Shown: in pieces, positions 28,496 through 36,880 of the stretch
Numbering within the stretch: position 1 is the first letter of the stretch
Layout of the letters: the number at the start of each line of letters is the position of its first letter
From: Massilia antarctica
GTDB taxonomy: Bacteria; Pseudomonadota; Gammaproteobacteria; Burkholderiales; Burkholderiaceae_D
Direction of reading: 5' to 3'
Length of the DNA stretch: 64,000 nucleotides
NCBI RefSeq assembly: GCF_015689335.1
Contig: NZ_CP065053.1
Span: 1,178,001 to 1,242,000 of the forward strand
Program-made: the position numbers and the translations under genes
Notes under the pieces: generated by a model
What the model was told of the DNA's origin: nothing
Database searches by the model: none
What the model saw: only the letters and a program-made list of their open reading frames with translations

Positions 28496-28972
28496 ATGAA
28501 GGGCGACAAGAACATCATCCGGCTGCTCAATGCACAGCTGACCAACGAGCTCTCCGCGATCAACCAGTACTTCCTGCATGCGCGCATGTACCGCCACTGG
28601 GGTCTGGAAAAGCTGGCCAAGAAAGAATACGAAGAATCGATCGGCGAGATGAAGCATGCCGACAAGCTGATCGACCGCATCCTGATGCTCGACGGCTTGC
28701 CGAACCTGCAAGCGCTGCACAAGCTGCTGATCGGCGAATCGACCCAGGAAATGATCGAATGCGACCTGAAACTTGAGCAAGCCGCGCATGCCACGGTCAA
28801 GGAAGGCATCGCCGCTTCCGAAGTGGCCGGCGACTACGTCACGCGCGACCTGTTCCTGATGATCCTCGAAGACACCGAGGAACACATCGACTGGCTCGAA
28901 ACGCAGCTGGACCTGATCGTCAAGGTCGGCATCCAGAACTACCTGCAAAGCCAGATGGGCGAGCACGCTTAA
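28496..28972 (+). CDS. bfr: Bacterioferritin
   Basis: 158-residue haem-containing ferritin, matching E. coli Bfr in length. Residue M52 (GEMKHAD), the haem ligand, is conserved. Ferroxidase ligands are in [20 protein letters not shown] and [10 protein letters not shown]. It ends LQNYLQS-like ([13 protein letters not shown]). It probably works with Bfd encoded just upstream. The 106 bp in between hold a weak GACGG/CCGTC hairpin, not clearly a terminator. Confidence 0.96.
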   Translation: MKGDKNIIRLLNAQLTNELSAINQYFLHARMYRHWGLEKLAKKEYEESIGEMKHADKLIDRILMLDGLPNLQALHKLLIGESTQEMIECDLKLEQAAHATVKEGIAASEVAGDYVTRDLFLMILEDTEEHIDWLETQLDLIVKVGIQNYLQSQMGEHA

Positions 28973-29018
28973 ACCAGGTATCGCGTTAACCGCGACACCG
29001 GCCACCGCCCACCGCCCA

Positions 29019-29110
29019 CCGTCGCCCCCCGCGCAGGCGGGGGCCCAAGTTTTCTGCTCAGTCGATGGCTGCGCAACGAAATTGGGCCCCCGCCTGCGCG
29101 GGGGCGACGG
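29019..29110. repeat. Long inverted repeat of the GCGCAGGCGGG family, copy 1
   Basis: Two arms of about 30 bp (29019-29048 and 29082-29110), complementary except for one extra base, separated by 33 bp. Each arm holds CCGCGCAGGCGGGGG or its complement. It lies between the convergent bfr and kinase genes and could fold into a strong hairpin ending both transcripts. The core is shared with the elements at 40976 and 45183. Confidence 0.85.
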
Positions 29111-29173
29111 TTTTACGCGGGGCGACGGTTTTACGTGGGGGCGATGGTGTTCAGCCTAGCGGTAAGAGCTTCC

Positions 29174-30097
29174 TCACCCGATGCGCCAGCGCGCCACCCA
29201 CTTGTCGTAAAAAGCGAGATTGCCCGGTATCGCACCGGGGATTGTGCATACCGCGCCGGCGAACTCGTTGGCGCGCGCCAGGGTCGTGTCCAGTTCCCAG
29301 CCGCGCTGGCGGCCCAGCAAGAACATCGCCGAGAACGCATCGCCCGCCCCCACCGTATCGATCACGAAGGGCGGCAGCGGATTGTCGCGATGGACCAGCA
29401 CCGTGCCGTCGGCGCCAAAATACACCGAACCGCGGTGGCCCAGGGTCACGATCAGCGCCTCCAGCCCGAACAACTGCACCAGCACCGCGCACGCGGCGCG
29501 AACCTCCTCGCCTTCCAGCGGCGCCGAGGATGGGTGGATATCGGCATACCACGCGAACAGCGATTGCAGTTCCTCTTCATTGACCTTGGCGATATCGGCC
29601 GCGTGCAGCGAGTGGAACACGCAGCGCTCGTCGAACTGGCCTTCGCGCAGGTTCAGGTCGAGGTAGCGGCGGGCGTTGCAAGTGTCGAGCAGCGCGTACA
29701 GGGTGTCGCGCGAGCGCGGGCAGCGCTGCGCCAGGGTGCCGAAATAGATGGCCGCGGCCTCCACCGCCTCCATCGCGGCCAGCGCCTGTTCGGGATTGAT
29801 GTAATCGTAGGCCTGGCCCGGCAGGATCACCAGACGGCGGCCGCGCGCATGGCGCCGGACCGCGACGCGCCCGGTTTCCTCCATCCGGTCGAGCTGCAGG
29901 CCGGCGTCGGACATGGCGAAGCGCTCGAATTCGGCGCGCACGAGGGCGCCGTTCCTGTCGTCGCCGATGCGGGTAATGGCCAGCTGCGGCGACATGAAGG
30001 CCGCCAGGTGGCGCGCCACGTTGAACGGCGCGCCGCCGACCACCTGCCCGCTCGAAAAATCGTCGACCAGGGCCTCGCCATACACTACGGTTGTCAT
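29174..30097 (-). CDS. PfkB-family sugar kinase, probable fructokinase (copy 1)
   Basis: About 307-residue ribokinase/PfkB-fold kinase. GEALVDDFSSGQVVGGAPFN near the N-terminus carries the sugar-binding Asp and Gly-Gly. DTVGAGDAFSAMFLLG (around 250) contains the catalytic aspartate and anion hole. The ATG at 30097 has AAGGA 10 bases upstream; an ATG 9 bases earlier is too close to that site. It is last in the sucrose-type operon. A close paralogue lies on the other side of the transporter gene (31499-32437). Phosphorylating fructose released by amylosucrase would fit; the substrate is inferred. Confidence 0.87.
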   Translation of the reverse strand: MTTVVYGEALVDDFSSGQVVGGAPFNVARHLAAFMSPQLAITRIGDDRNGALVRAEFERFAMSDAGLQLDRMEETGRVAVRRHARGRRLVILPGQAYDYINPEQALAAMEAVEAAAIYFGTLAQRCPRSRDTLYALLDTCNARRYLDLNLREGQFDERCVFHSLHAADIAKVNEEELQSLFAWYADIHPSSAPLEGEEVRAACAVLVQLFGLEALIVTLGHRGSVYFGADGTVLVHRDNPLPPFVIDTVGAGDAFSAMFLLGRQRGWELDTTLARANEFAGAVCTIPGAIPGNLAFYDKWVARWRIG

Positions 30098-30134
30098 CTT
30101 CTGCATTCCTTGCGCGTTGCGGCGCCGCGAACGC

Positions 30135-31481
30135 CTATGGCTTGGCGCCGGCGAGCGCGGACGGCGCAGCGGCGCGCCCCGCCTGACCGAGCTTCACGCG
30201 CAGCACCGCTGCCGCCGCGCACAGCATGAGGGCGCCGGCGAGCATTATAACGTTCTCGGGATTGCCGCCAAGCCAGCTGCGGTAGTACAGCGGCAAGGTG
30301 ACAATCTGGATGATCATCGGGATCACGATGAACATGTTAAAGATGCCCATGTAGACGCCGGTGCGCTCGGGCGGAATGCTCCCGGCCAGCATGATGTACG
30401 GGTTGCCCATGATGCTGGCCCAGGCCAGGCCGATGCCCACCATCGGTATCAACAGCAGCGCCGGCGACCGGATCTGGGGAATCGCCAGCATGCCGATGCC
30501 GGCCAGCGCCAGGCACACGCAATGCGTGACCTTCGGTCCGTAGCGGCGCGTGAACGGCACCAGCGCGAAGGCGCCGATAAAGGCAACGAAGTTATAGAAC
30601 GCGCCGACCTTGCCCTTGAGTAGTCCGGCGTCGCGAAAGCCCTGCGAGGCCGGGTCGGTGGTGCCGTAGAGGGTGGTGGCCAGCGACAAGGTGATGTATT
30701 GCCAGTAGCAGAACATGGCGTACCACTGGAACAGCTTGACCAGCGCCAGCTGCTTCATCGTCGGCGGCATCTCGCGCATCGCGCTGCCGATCTCGCGCAG
30801 GGTGTGCATGAAGCCGCGCGGCCGGCCGCGCAGCGCCGCCACCTCGCGCACGCTCAAGGGGTGTTCACCGGTGGTCTTGACCGTCCACAGCACCGACGCG
30901 ATCGAAAACACCGCGCCGATCAGGAACGCGGCGATGACGATGTGCGGGATCTGGCTGGCGTTGACGGCATCCTTGTTCATCCCCGCCAGCACCAGCAGCG
31001 ACGGCGTGAGATAGGCCAGTGTCTGCCCCAGTCCCGTGAACGCGCTCTGGGTCATGAAGCCCAGCGAATGCTGGCCGGGATCAAGCTTGTCGCTCACAAA
31101 AGCGCGGTACGGTTCCATCGTCACGTTGTTGGCCGCGTCGAGGATCCACAGCAGGCTGGCGGCCATCCACAGGGTGGAACTGAACGGCATGCACAGCAGG
31201 CCGATGCTGCACAGGATCGCGCCGAGCAGGAAGTACGGCGTGCGCCGCCCCCAGCGCGTGACGGTGCGGTCGCTCATGGCGCCCACGATGGGTTGGACGA
31301 TCAGCCCCGTCACCGGACCGGCCAGCCACAGGTAGGGCAGGCTGGCCTCGTCGGCGCCGAGGTAGTTGTAGATCGGGCTCATGCTGCTTTGCTGCAGGCC
31401 GAAGCTGAACTGGATGCCGAAGAATCCGACATTCATGTTCACGATCTGCCAGAACGACAACGTGGGTTTGGTGATCGACAT
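30135..31481 (-). CDS. SLC45-type MFS disaccharide:H+ symporter
   Basis: 448-residue, 12-helix major-facilitator protein. RWGRRTPYFLLGAI after helix 3 and FGLQQSSMSPIYNYLGAD in helix 1 resemble the plant sucrose/SLC45 and GPH-type transporters. PERTGVYMGIFNMFIVIPMI is the equivalent loop near helix 11. It lies between two PfkB kinase genes (17 bp and 37 bp away). With amylosucrase and the TonB receptor it corresponds to the inner-membrane sucrose transporter of the Xanthomonas sux locus (SuxC). Maltose is an alternative substrate. Confidence 0.85.
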   Translation of the reverse strand: MSITKPTLSFWQIVNMNVGFFGIQFSFGLQQSSMSPIYNYLGADEASLPYLWLAGPVTGLIVQPIVGAMSDRTVTRWGRRTPYFLLGAILCSIGLLCMPFSSTLWMAASLLWILDAANNVTMEPYRAFVSDKLDPGQHSLGFMTQSAFTGLGQTLAYLTPSLLVLAGMNKDAVNASQIPHIVIAAFLIGAVFSIASVLWTVKTTGEHPLSVREVAALRGRPRGFMHTLREIGSAMREMPPTMKQLALVKLFQWYAMFCYWQYITLSLATTLYGTTDPASQGFRDAGLLKGKVGAFYNFVAFIGAFALVPFTRRYGPKVTHCVCLALAGIGMLAIPQIRSPALLLIPMVGIGLAWASIMGNPYIMLAGSIPPERTGVYMGIFNMFIVIPMIIQIVTLPLYYRSWLGGNPENVIMLAGALMLCAAAAVLRVKLGQAGRAAAPSALAGAKP

Positions 31482-31498
31482 GGTGCTCTTTCGTGGGG

Positions 31499-32437
31499 TC
31501 AGTCGGCGAGCCAGCGCGCGACATAGGGCGCGTAAAAGGCGCGTTCGGCCGGCACCGCGCCGGCAATGGCGCAGACGGCGCCGGCAAATTCGTTGGCGCG
31601 CGCCAGGGTGAGCTCGAGCGGCCAGCCGCGCTCGCGCCCCAGCAGGAAGATCGCGGAAAAGGCGTCGCCGGCGCCGACCGTGTCGACCATGCGCGCCGGC
31701 TTGACGGTATCGGCATGGACCACGGTGGCGCCGTCAGCCCCGAAGTACACCGAGCCGCGCGGCCCGAGCGTGACGATCAGGGCCTCGAGCGCGAAGATGC
31801 GGATCAGGGCCGCGCAGGCGCCGCGCACGCCGCTGCCGCCCATGTCGCCGGTGTCCTGGCGCGTGTGGGTGTACCAGCCGAACAGGTCTTGCAGTTCCTC
31901 TTCGTTGACCTTGACGATGTCGGCCTCGTGCAGCGACTCGAACACGCAGCGCTCGCTGACCTGGCCTTCGCGCACATTCAGGTCCAGGTAACGCACCGCG
32001 TCGCAGGAGCGCAGCAGCGCGCGCAGCGTCGCGCGCGAGGTCGGGTGGCGCTGCGCCAGGGTGCCGAAATAAACGGTCGATGGGGTGCATGCTGCGGCCG
32101 CGGCCAACGCGGCGGCGCTGTCGATGCGGTCGTAGGCCTGGTCGGGCAGGATGGTGAAGCGATGACCGTTCTCGCCACGTTCGACCAGCACGCGTCCGGT
32201 CGGCTCGGTGGGGTCGCGCTGCAAACCCTGCTGCGCCAGGCCGAAATGCTCGAATTGCGCGCACAGCAGCGCGCCGGCCTGGTCGTCGCCGGTGCGCGTG
32301 ATCATCAGGGGCGCGCTGCCGAACGCCGCCAGGTTGCGCGCCACGTTGAAGGGCGCGCCGCCCACCACCTGCCCGGTAAGGAAATCGTCCACCAGCGCCT
32401 CCCCGAACACCACGATCGATCCTGTCGCCATCTGCAT
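31499..32437 (-). CDS. PfkB-family sugar kinase, probable fructokinase (copy 2)
   Basis: 312-residue PfkB kinase closely resembling the 29174-30097 product throughout: GEALVDDFLTGQVVGGAPFN, CVFESLHEADIVKVNEEELQ and DTVGAGDAFSAIFLLGRERG all have near-identical partners. The start at 32437 (MQMATGSIVVFGEAL) has GAGGGC upstream and matches the paralogue's N-terminus. It is 49 bp after amylosucrase and 17 bp before the transporter. The pair looks like a tandem duplication with the transporter between them; whether both prefer fructose is unknown. Confidence 0.87.
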   Translation of the reverse strand: MQMATGSIVVFGEALVDDFLTGQVVGGAPFNVARNLAAFGSAPLMITRTGDDQAGALLCAQFEHFGLAQQGLQRDPTEPTGRVLVERGENGHRFTILPDQAYDRIDSAAALAAAAACTPSTVYFGTLAQRHPTSRATLRALLRSCDAVRYLDLNVREGQVSERCVFESLHEADIVKVNEEELQDLFGWYTHTRQDTGDMGGSGVRGACAALIRIFALEALIVTLGPRGSVYFGADGATVVHADTVKPARMVDTVGAGDAFSAIFLLGRERGWPLELTLARANEFAGAVCAIAGAVPAERAFYAPYVARWLAD

Positions 32438-32486
32438 GTCTGCCGCCCTCATTGAACTTGATCCATCGTTAAAAATCATACTACGC

Positions 32487-34331
32487 TCAGCGTTCCAGCC
32501 ACAGCATGTCCCACGGCGCCAGCGCGATGACGTCGCCCGCGCCCGGCCACTGCCCCGCGCCGATATCGGACAGGCGAAACGAGAGCGGCTGCGCCGAAAA
32601 ATTCGACAGGCTCAAAAAACGCTCGCCGCGCGCCAGGGCCAGCAAGGCCGGGTAGGGTGTCTCGAGCAGCGCGCGCGGCGCATCGGCGGCCAGTACCGGC
32701 AAGCCGCGCCGCCGCTTAAGCAGCGCGCGCAAGGCACCGAACACACGCCCGGCCGGCGTCGATGGATCGTGGCGCTGCACGTAACGCAGCTGGTCGAACG
32801 GTGCGCGCTGCACCCAGCGCGTGTCGCGCGCGCGCCCGGGGTCGTCGAGATACGTGTGATCGTTTTCCATGCCCAGTTCATCGCCCATGTACAGCATCGG
32901 CATGCCGCCGAAGGCCAGCGCCAGGCCATGCAGCAGCATCAGGCGGCGCAGCGCGCACGCCTCCTGCTCCGGGTCGCGGGCCGTCTCCAGGCCCGCCAGC
33001 GCGGCGGCGCTGCCATTGGTGCCATGCACGGCGCGCCCGGCGCCGGTCTGGAAGGCCACGCCGGCCGCGAAGCTGGCGCTGTCGCCGCCCCCGTAAAAAT
33101 CGGCGATGCCGGCCAGCCGCCGCGGCGACCCGGCCTCCGCGCGCAGCACGTTCCAGCCGATGTCGTCGTGGCAGCGCACATAGGTCAGCCAGCTGGCGGC
33201 CGGCGGCAGTGCCGGCGTGGCGGCGGCGACCGCGCGCAGCAGGCCGGCGTCCTGCTCGGCCAGCGCAGCCCAGCCGGCCGCCATCAGGGTGCTGTGGTAG
33301 GCCAGGTGACATTCGCGCGCGGTGCCGCCGGCGTCGCCGAAGTAGGCCGGCAGTTCGCGTGTGGGGACGATGGCTTCGGCCTTGAGCAGCACCCCGGGCG
33401 CGGCGATCTCCACGATCGCGCGCAGCACCTGCAGCAGTTCGTGCGCCTCCGGCTGGTTCATGCAGTCGCTGCCCTCGCGCTTCCACAGGAAGGCGGTCGA
33501 ATCGAGCCGGAACACCTCCACGCCGCGGTTGGCAAGGCCCAGCAGGCTGCGGACCATCGCCGCCAGCACGTGCGGATTGGCGTAGTTCAGATCCCACTGG
33601 AAGGGATAGAAGGTGGTCCAGACCCAGGCCTGCATCGGATCGACCCAGGTGAAGTTGCCGGGCGCCGCCTCGGGGAAAATCTGGCCTACCGTCTGTTCAT
33701 AGCGGTCCGGCTGTTTGCGGTCGGGGAAGACATGGAAGTAGTCGCGCAGCGCCGGATCGCCATCCCTGGCGCCAAGCGCCCAGGCGTGATCGTCGGCCAC
33801 GTGATTGAGCACCAGGTCGCAGCACAGGCTGATGCCGGCGCCGCGCAGCGCCGCCGTCAGCTCCAGCAGGTCGGCCGCGCTGCCGAGGGCCGGATCGACC
33901 TCGTCGAAGCTGGCCACGGCGAAGCCGCCGTCGCTGTCGCCGGCGCGCGGGCGCAGGAAAGGCAGCAGGTGCAGGTAAGTGACGCCCATCTCGCGCAGGT
34001 GGGCGATGCGCCCGATCACGCCGCGCAGGCTGCCGCCGAACTGCTGCACGTAGGCGCTGTAGCCGAGCATGTGCTCGCTGGTGAACCAGGCGGGATCGGC
34101 GGCGCGCCTGCTGTCCTGCGCCAGCAGTTCGGGCGAACGCGCGCCGTGCAGCGCGCCGACGGCGCCCATCAGGTCCGCGTACCACGCGTGAAAATCGGGG
34201 CGATGGCCGTACAGCCGGCGCAGGCGGTCCAGCAGCACAGGTTCGTGCCGGGTGTAGCGCTGCGCCGCCTGCTCGCGCAGATGAAGCGGCAGCGGATCGA
34301 GCATGCGCTGGCGCGGTGAGAGAGTGGTCAT
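32487..34331 (-). CDS. Amylosucrase (GH13)
   Basis: 614-residue glucansucrase that splits sucrose into fructose and a glucosyl unit, which it transfers to an alpha-1,4-glucan. The GH13 catalytic triad can be placed: nucleophile in VFRLDSTAFLWKREGSDCMN, acid/base Glu in LLKAEAIVPTREL, and the third Asp in YVRCHDDIGWNV, which is specifically amylosucrase-like. The N-terminal helical domain typical of the family is present (RRLYGHRPDFHAWYADL). No signal peptide, so it acts in the cytoplasm on imported sucrose. Corresponds to SuxB of Xanthomonas. The released fructose would feed the adjacent kinases. The RBS is weak. Confidence 0.9.
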   Translation of the reverse strand: MTTLSPRQRMLDPLPLHLREQAAQRYTRHEPVLLDRLRRLYGHRPDFHAWYADLMGAVGALHGARSPELLAQDSRRAADPAWFTSEHMLGYSAYVQQFGGSLRGVIGRIAHLREMGVTYLHLLPFLRPRAGDSDGGFAVASFDEVDPALGSAADLLELTAALRGAGISLCCDLVLNHVADDHAWALGARDGDPALRDYFHVFPDRKQPDRYEQTVGQIFPEAAPGNFTWVDPMQAWVWTTFYPFQWDLNYANPHVLAAMVRSLLGLANRGVEVFRLDSTAFLWKREGSDCMNQPEAHELLQVLRAIVEIAAPGVLLKAEAIVPTRELPAYFGDAGGTARECHLAYHSTLMAAGWAALAEQDAGLLRAVAAATPALPPAASWLTYVRCHDDIGWNVLRAEAGSPRRLAGIADFYGGGDSASFAAGVAFQTGAGRAVHGTNGSAAALAGLETARDPEQEACALRRLMLLHGLALAFGGMPMLYMGDELGMENDHTYLDDPGRARDTRWVQRAPFDQLRYVQRHDPSTPAGRVFGALRALLKRRRGLPVLAADAPRALLETPYPALLALARGERFLSLSNFSAQPLSFRLSDIGAGQWPGAGDVIALAPWDMLWLER

Positions 34332-34393
34332 GGTGGCCAAGAAAGAGAGGAGGCCGCGGCCGGCGCGCTGGGAATGCGCCGGCGGCAGCGGGA

Positions 34394-36676
34394 CTAAAAA
34401 GCGTACTTGATGGTGGCCTTGATGGCACGGCCGCTGATCGAACGGGCGGCATGGCCGTCGCCTTCGACTTCGGTGTAGCCGATCTTGTTGAACAGGTTGT
34501 TCGCGCTCAGCGCGAGCTGGGTACGCTCGCCCAACTGGTAATTGAAGAAGCCATGCACCACCGCGTAGGCCGGCATGATGATCGTGTGCGCGTCGTCGGC
34601 CCATGACTTGCCGGTGCCGATCACACTCACGCCGAAGCTGGCGTCGCCAATGACGTAGCTCGGCGTGAGCTGGTACACCACCTTGGCCTGGCGCCGCGGC
34701 GTATTGCCGATGACGGCCTCGGCGCCGGGCGCGGTGGCGGTGATTCTGGCATGGGTCCAGGTCAGGCCGCCGGCCACGCGCAGCGCGCCGCCGTTGTAGG
34801 CCGCTTCCAGCTCGACACCCTTGGCGTCGTAGCTGTTGGCGGTGCTGCGCTGGGTGGTCGCCTCGTAATTCGATTCGCGCGTCTTTGCCTGGAACACGGT
34901 GGCAAAGGTGCTGATGCCGCCCTTGCGCCATTTGACGCCGCCTTCGAGCTGCTTGACCGTGTTGATGCTGACCGGCGCGCTGCCGTCCAGCGGAGCGCCG
35001 AACAGGATGCGGTCGGCATTGAAGGCGACGCCGTCGCTGGCGCGCGCGAACACCGCCAGGCCGGTGCCCAGCTTGTAGTTGCCGCCCACCGAATACGAGG
35101 TGCGCGAAACGTCATAGTCGACCCGCTGCGCCGTCGCCGGATCGTAGTAGGTGGCGCCGGTGGCGATGTTGGCGCTGCCGCTGGCGCTTTGCATGTCGCG
35201 CCGCAGGCTGGCGTCGACATTCAAGGCGCCGCGCTCGACACCCAGGTTCACGTAAGGAGAGGTCAGCTTGTATTGCATGTCGACCGCGCGCGAACAGCAG
35301 GCGCCGAACGCCGGTCCGACCAGGCCCGGTGTGGCGCTGGCGGTGCGCAGCAGCGCCGGCTGGTCGCCGCTGGCCTGCATCAGGTACTCGTTGAAGTTCC
35401 AGGTCAGCCCGAGGTTTTGCACCGACAGGTACAGGCCGCCCGTGGCGGTCAGCTTGGTGCCCTGGTCCAGGGTAAAGGTCTTCGACAGGCGGGTATCGTT
35501 GAACACGGCGCCGGCGTCGTCGATCGAGGTATTGAATACCACCGCGGAAAAGGCGCGGCCGCTGTAGGCCTTGCCGGCGTTCGGCCCGGTGGCGAAGGTG
35601 TACTCGCCGATGTTGCCGTTGTTGCCCGCGAAGACGCCGATAAAGCGGCCCGTGTTATCCGACCAGCGCAGGTTTTCGCTCAGGGTCCAGGCGTCGCCCA
35701 GGGTGAAGCGCGCTTCCAGCCCGATGGCGGTGCTCTTGACCGCCAGGCCATCGTTCACGTCGCTGGCTACCTTGCCGTTGTCCTTGGCTAAGGTGACGTC
35801 GCGCACCCAGTGCGGCGAATAGAAGCTCACCTCGCGCGGATCGATGCCGGGGATCTCGGAGAGGACCTTGTTGTTCACCTGGACCGGCACCGGCATGCCG
35901 GTCGGCGTCTTGTCGTTGACGTGCTTGAACGACAGCCGGATGAAACCATTATCCAGTTCATGGGTGACATTGGCGCGGATCTGGCCGCCCTTCTCGGTGT
36001 TCATGCCGGTCTTGCGGATGCCTTCGCCGTAGCGGTAAAAGCCGCCCACGAAGAAGCGCGTCTTGTCCAACAAGGGCGCGCCGTAGTCGAAGTCGACCCG
36101 GGTGGTATCGTAATCGAGGCCCTTGGTCAGGCCGACACTGCCGCCCTTCTCCACCCCGGTCTTGCTGATGAAGTTGATGATGCCGCCCGGCGCATTGCTG
36201 GCCAGGGTCGATGCGGAACCGCCGCGCACCACTTCCAGGTGATCGAGGCCGCCGTCGATCTTGACGTAGCTGTCGGGCGTGATGAAATTGAAGTCGCCCG
36301 ATTGCAGCACCGGCAGGCCGTCTTCCTGGATCTGCACGTAGCGCGCGCCGCCGGCCGACACCGGCACGCCGCGCACCGAGATGTTGGCATTGCCTTCGCC
36401 CCCGGACGACTCCGAGCGCACGCCGGGGATAGCGCGCAGCACGTCGGCCGCGCTGGTGGGCGCGGTCTTGAGGACGGCGTCGAGCTCCAGGGTGCTGACC
36501 GAGACGCTCGACTTCATTTTCGACGAGCCGCCGCTGGTGCCGGTGACGACGACGCGCTCCATGTTCAAGCCATCGGTGGCGGGCACCTCGGTGGACGGGG
36601 TTTGCTGGGCGGCGGCGCCGATGTGAAGCACCGCGATGGACACGGCCGCGGCCATGCGTGTGGTCTGGAATTTCAT
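34394..36676 (-). CDS. TonB-dependent receptor of the sucrose-type locus
   Basis: 760-residue outer-membrane receptor with a signal peptide (ending near GAAAQQ). A plug domain follows (LRAIPGVRSESSGGEGNANI, VVRGGSASTLASNAPGGIIN), then a 22-strand barrel ending in aromatic ATIKYAF. An excellent RBS (GGAGGAG) precedes the ATG at 36676. It is the first gene of the operon, under promoter 36734-36762 and two LacI-type operators. It probably imports sucrose or related glucosides, as SuxA does in Xanthomonas. Confidence 0.92.
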   Translation of the reverse strand: MKFQTTRMAAAVSIAVLHIGAAAQQTPSTEVPATDGLNMERVVVTGTSGGSSKMKSSVSVSTLELDAVLKTAPTSAADVLRAIPGVRSESSGGEGNANISVRGVPVSAGGARYVQIQEDGLPVLQSGDFNFITPDSYVKIDGGLDHLEVVRGGSASTLASNAPGGIINFISKTGVEKGGSVGLTKGLDYDTTRVDFDYGAPLLDKTRFFVGGFYRYGEGIRKTGMNTEKGGQIRANVTHELDNGFIRLSFKHVNDKTPTGMPVPVQVNNKVLSEIPGIDPREVSFYSPHWVRDVTLAKDNGKVASDVNDGLAVKSTAIGLEARFTLGDAWTLSENLRWSDNTGRFIGVFAGNNGNIGEYTFATGPNAGKAYSGRAFSAVVFNTSIDDAGAVFNDTRLSKTFTLDQGTKLTATGGLYLSVQNLGLTWNFNEYLMQASGDQPALLRTASATPGLVGPAFGACCSRAVDMQYKLTSPYVNLGVERGALNVDASLRRDMQSASGSANIATGATYYDPATAQRVDYDVSRTSYSVGGNYKLGTGLAVFARASDGVAFNADRILFGAPLDGSAPVSINTVKQLEGGVKWRKGGISTFATVFQAKTRESNYEATTQRSTANSYDAKGVELEAAYNGGALRVAGGLTWTHARITATAPGAEAVIGNTPRRQAKVVYQLTPSYVIGDASFGVSVIGTGKSWADDAHTIIMPAYAVVHGFFNYQLGERTQLALSANNLFNKIGYTEVEGDGHAARSISGRAIKATIKYAF

Positions 36677-36733
36677 AGTCTCCTCCGGTAGGGGATGCGC
36701 CGTAGACCGGCGCTTATTGGTGTGTGCGAACGG

Positions 36734-36762
36734 ATTATGACTCAGGCATTTTTTTAATGCAA
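36734..36762 (-). promoter_or_regulatory. Promoter of the sucrose-type operon
   Basis: On the minus strand TTGCAT (36762-36757) and CATAAT (36739-36734) are separated by exactly 17 bp, good sigma-70 boxes 58 bp upstream of the receptor ATG. The -35 box lies inside the operator palindrome at 36755-36774, so a bound repressor would block polymerase. Confidence 0.75.
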
Positions 36763-36774
36763 TCGATTGCATTA
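36755..36774. promoter_or_regulatory. LacI-family operator O1
   Basis: TAATGCAATCGATTGCATTA is a perfect 20-bp palindrome with the central CG step typical of LacI/GalR operators. It overlaps the -35 box of the operon promoter. The LacI-family gene lies just upstream. Confidence 0.85.
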
Positions 36775-36821
36775 CTGTTTAGCACAACGAAATGAGGCAT
36801 TTTTCCCACAACATCGTAGAT

Positions 36822-36841
36822 TAATGCAATCGATTACATGT
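36822..36841. promoter_or_regulatory. LacI-family operator O2
   Basis: TAATGCAATCGATTACATGT is a close copy of O1 (left half identical, right half with changes). Its centre is 67 bp from that of O1, which would allow cooperative binding or looping by a tetrameric or paired repressor. Confidence 0.75.
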
Positions 36842-36880
36842 TAGCCGGACAGGCGCTGGAAGGAAGATGCGAACAGAAGA

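Noticed and set aside
28975..29110. Repeats considered as a CRISPR fragment
   Set aside because: There are only two inverted arms, with no regular spacers and no cas genes; this is a REP-like hairpin.
34332..34931. Upstream extension of the amylosucrase frame
   Set aside because: It runs antisense-frame through the TonB receptor gene and lacks amylosucrase similarity. The protein proper starts at MTTLSPRQ (34331).
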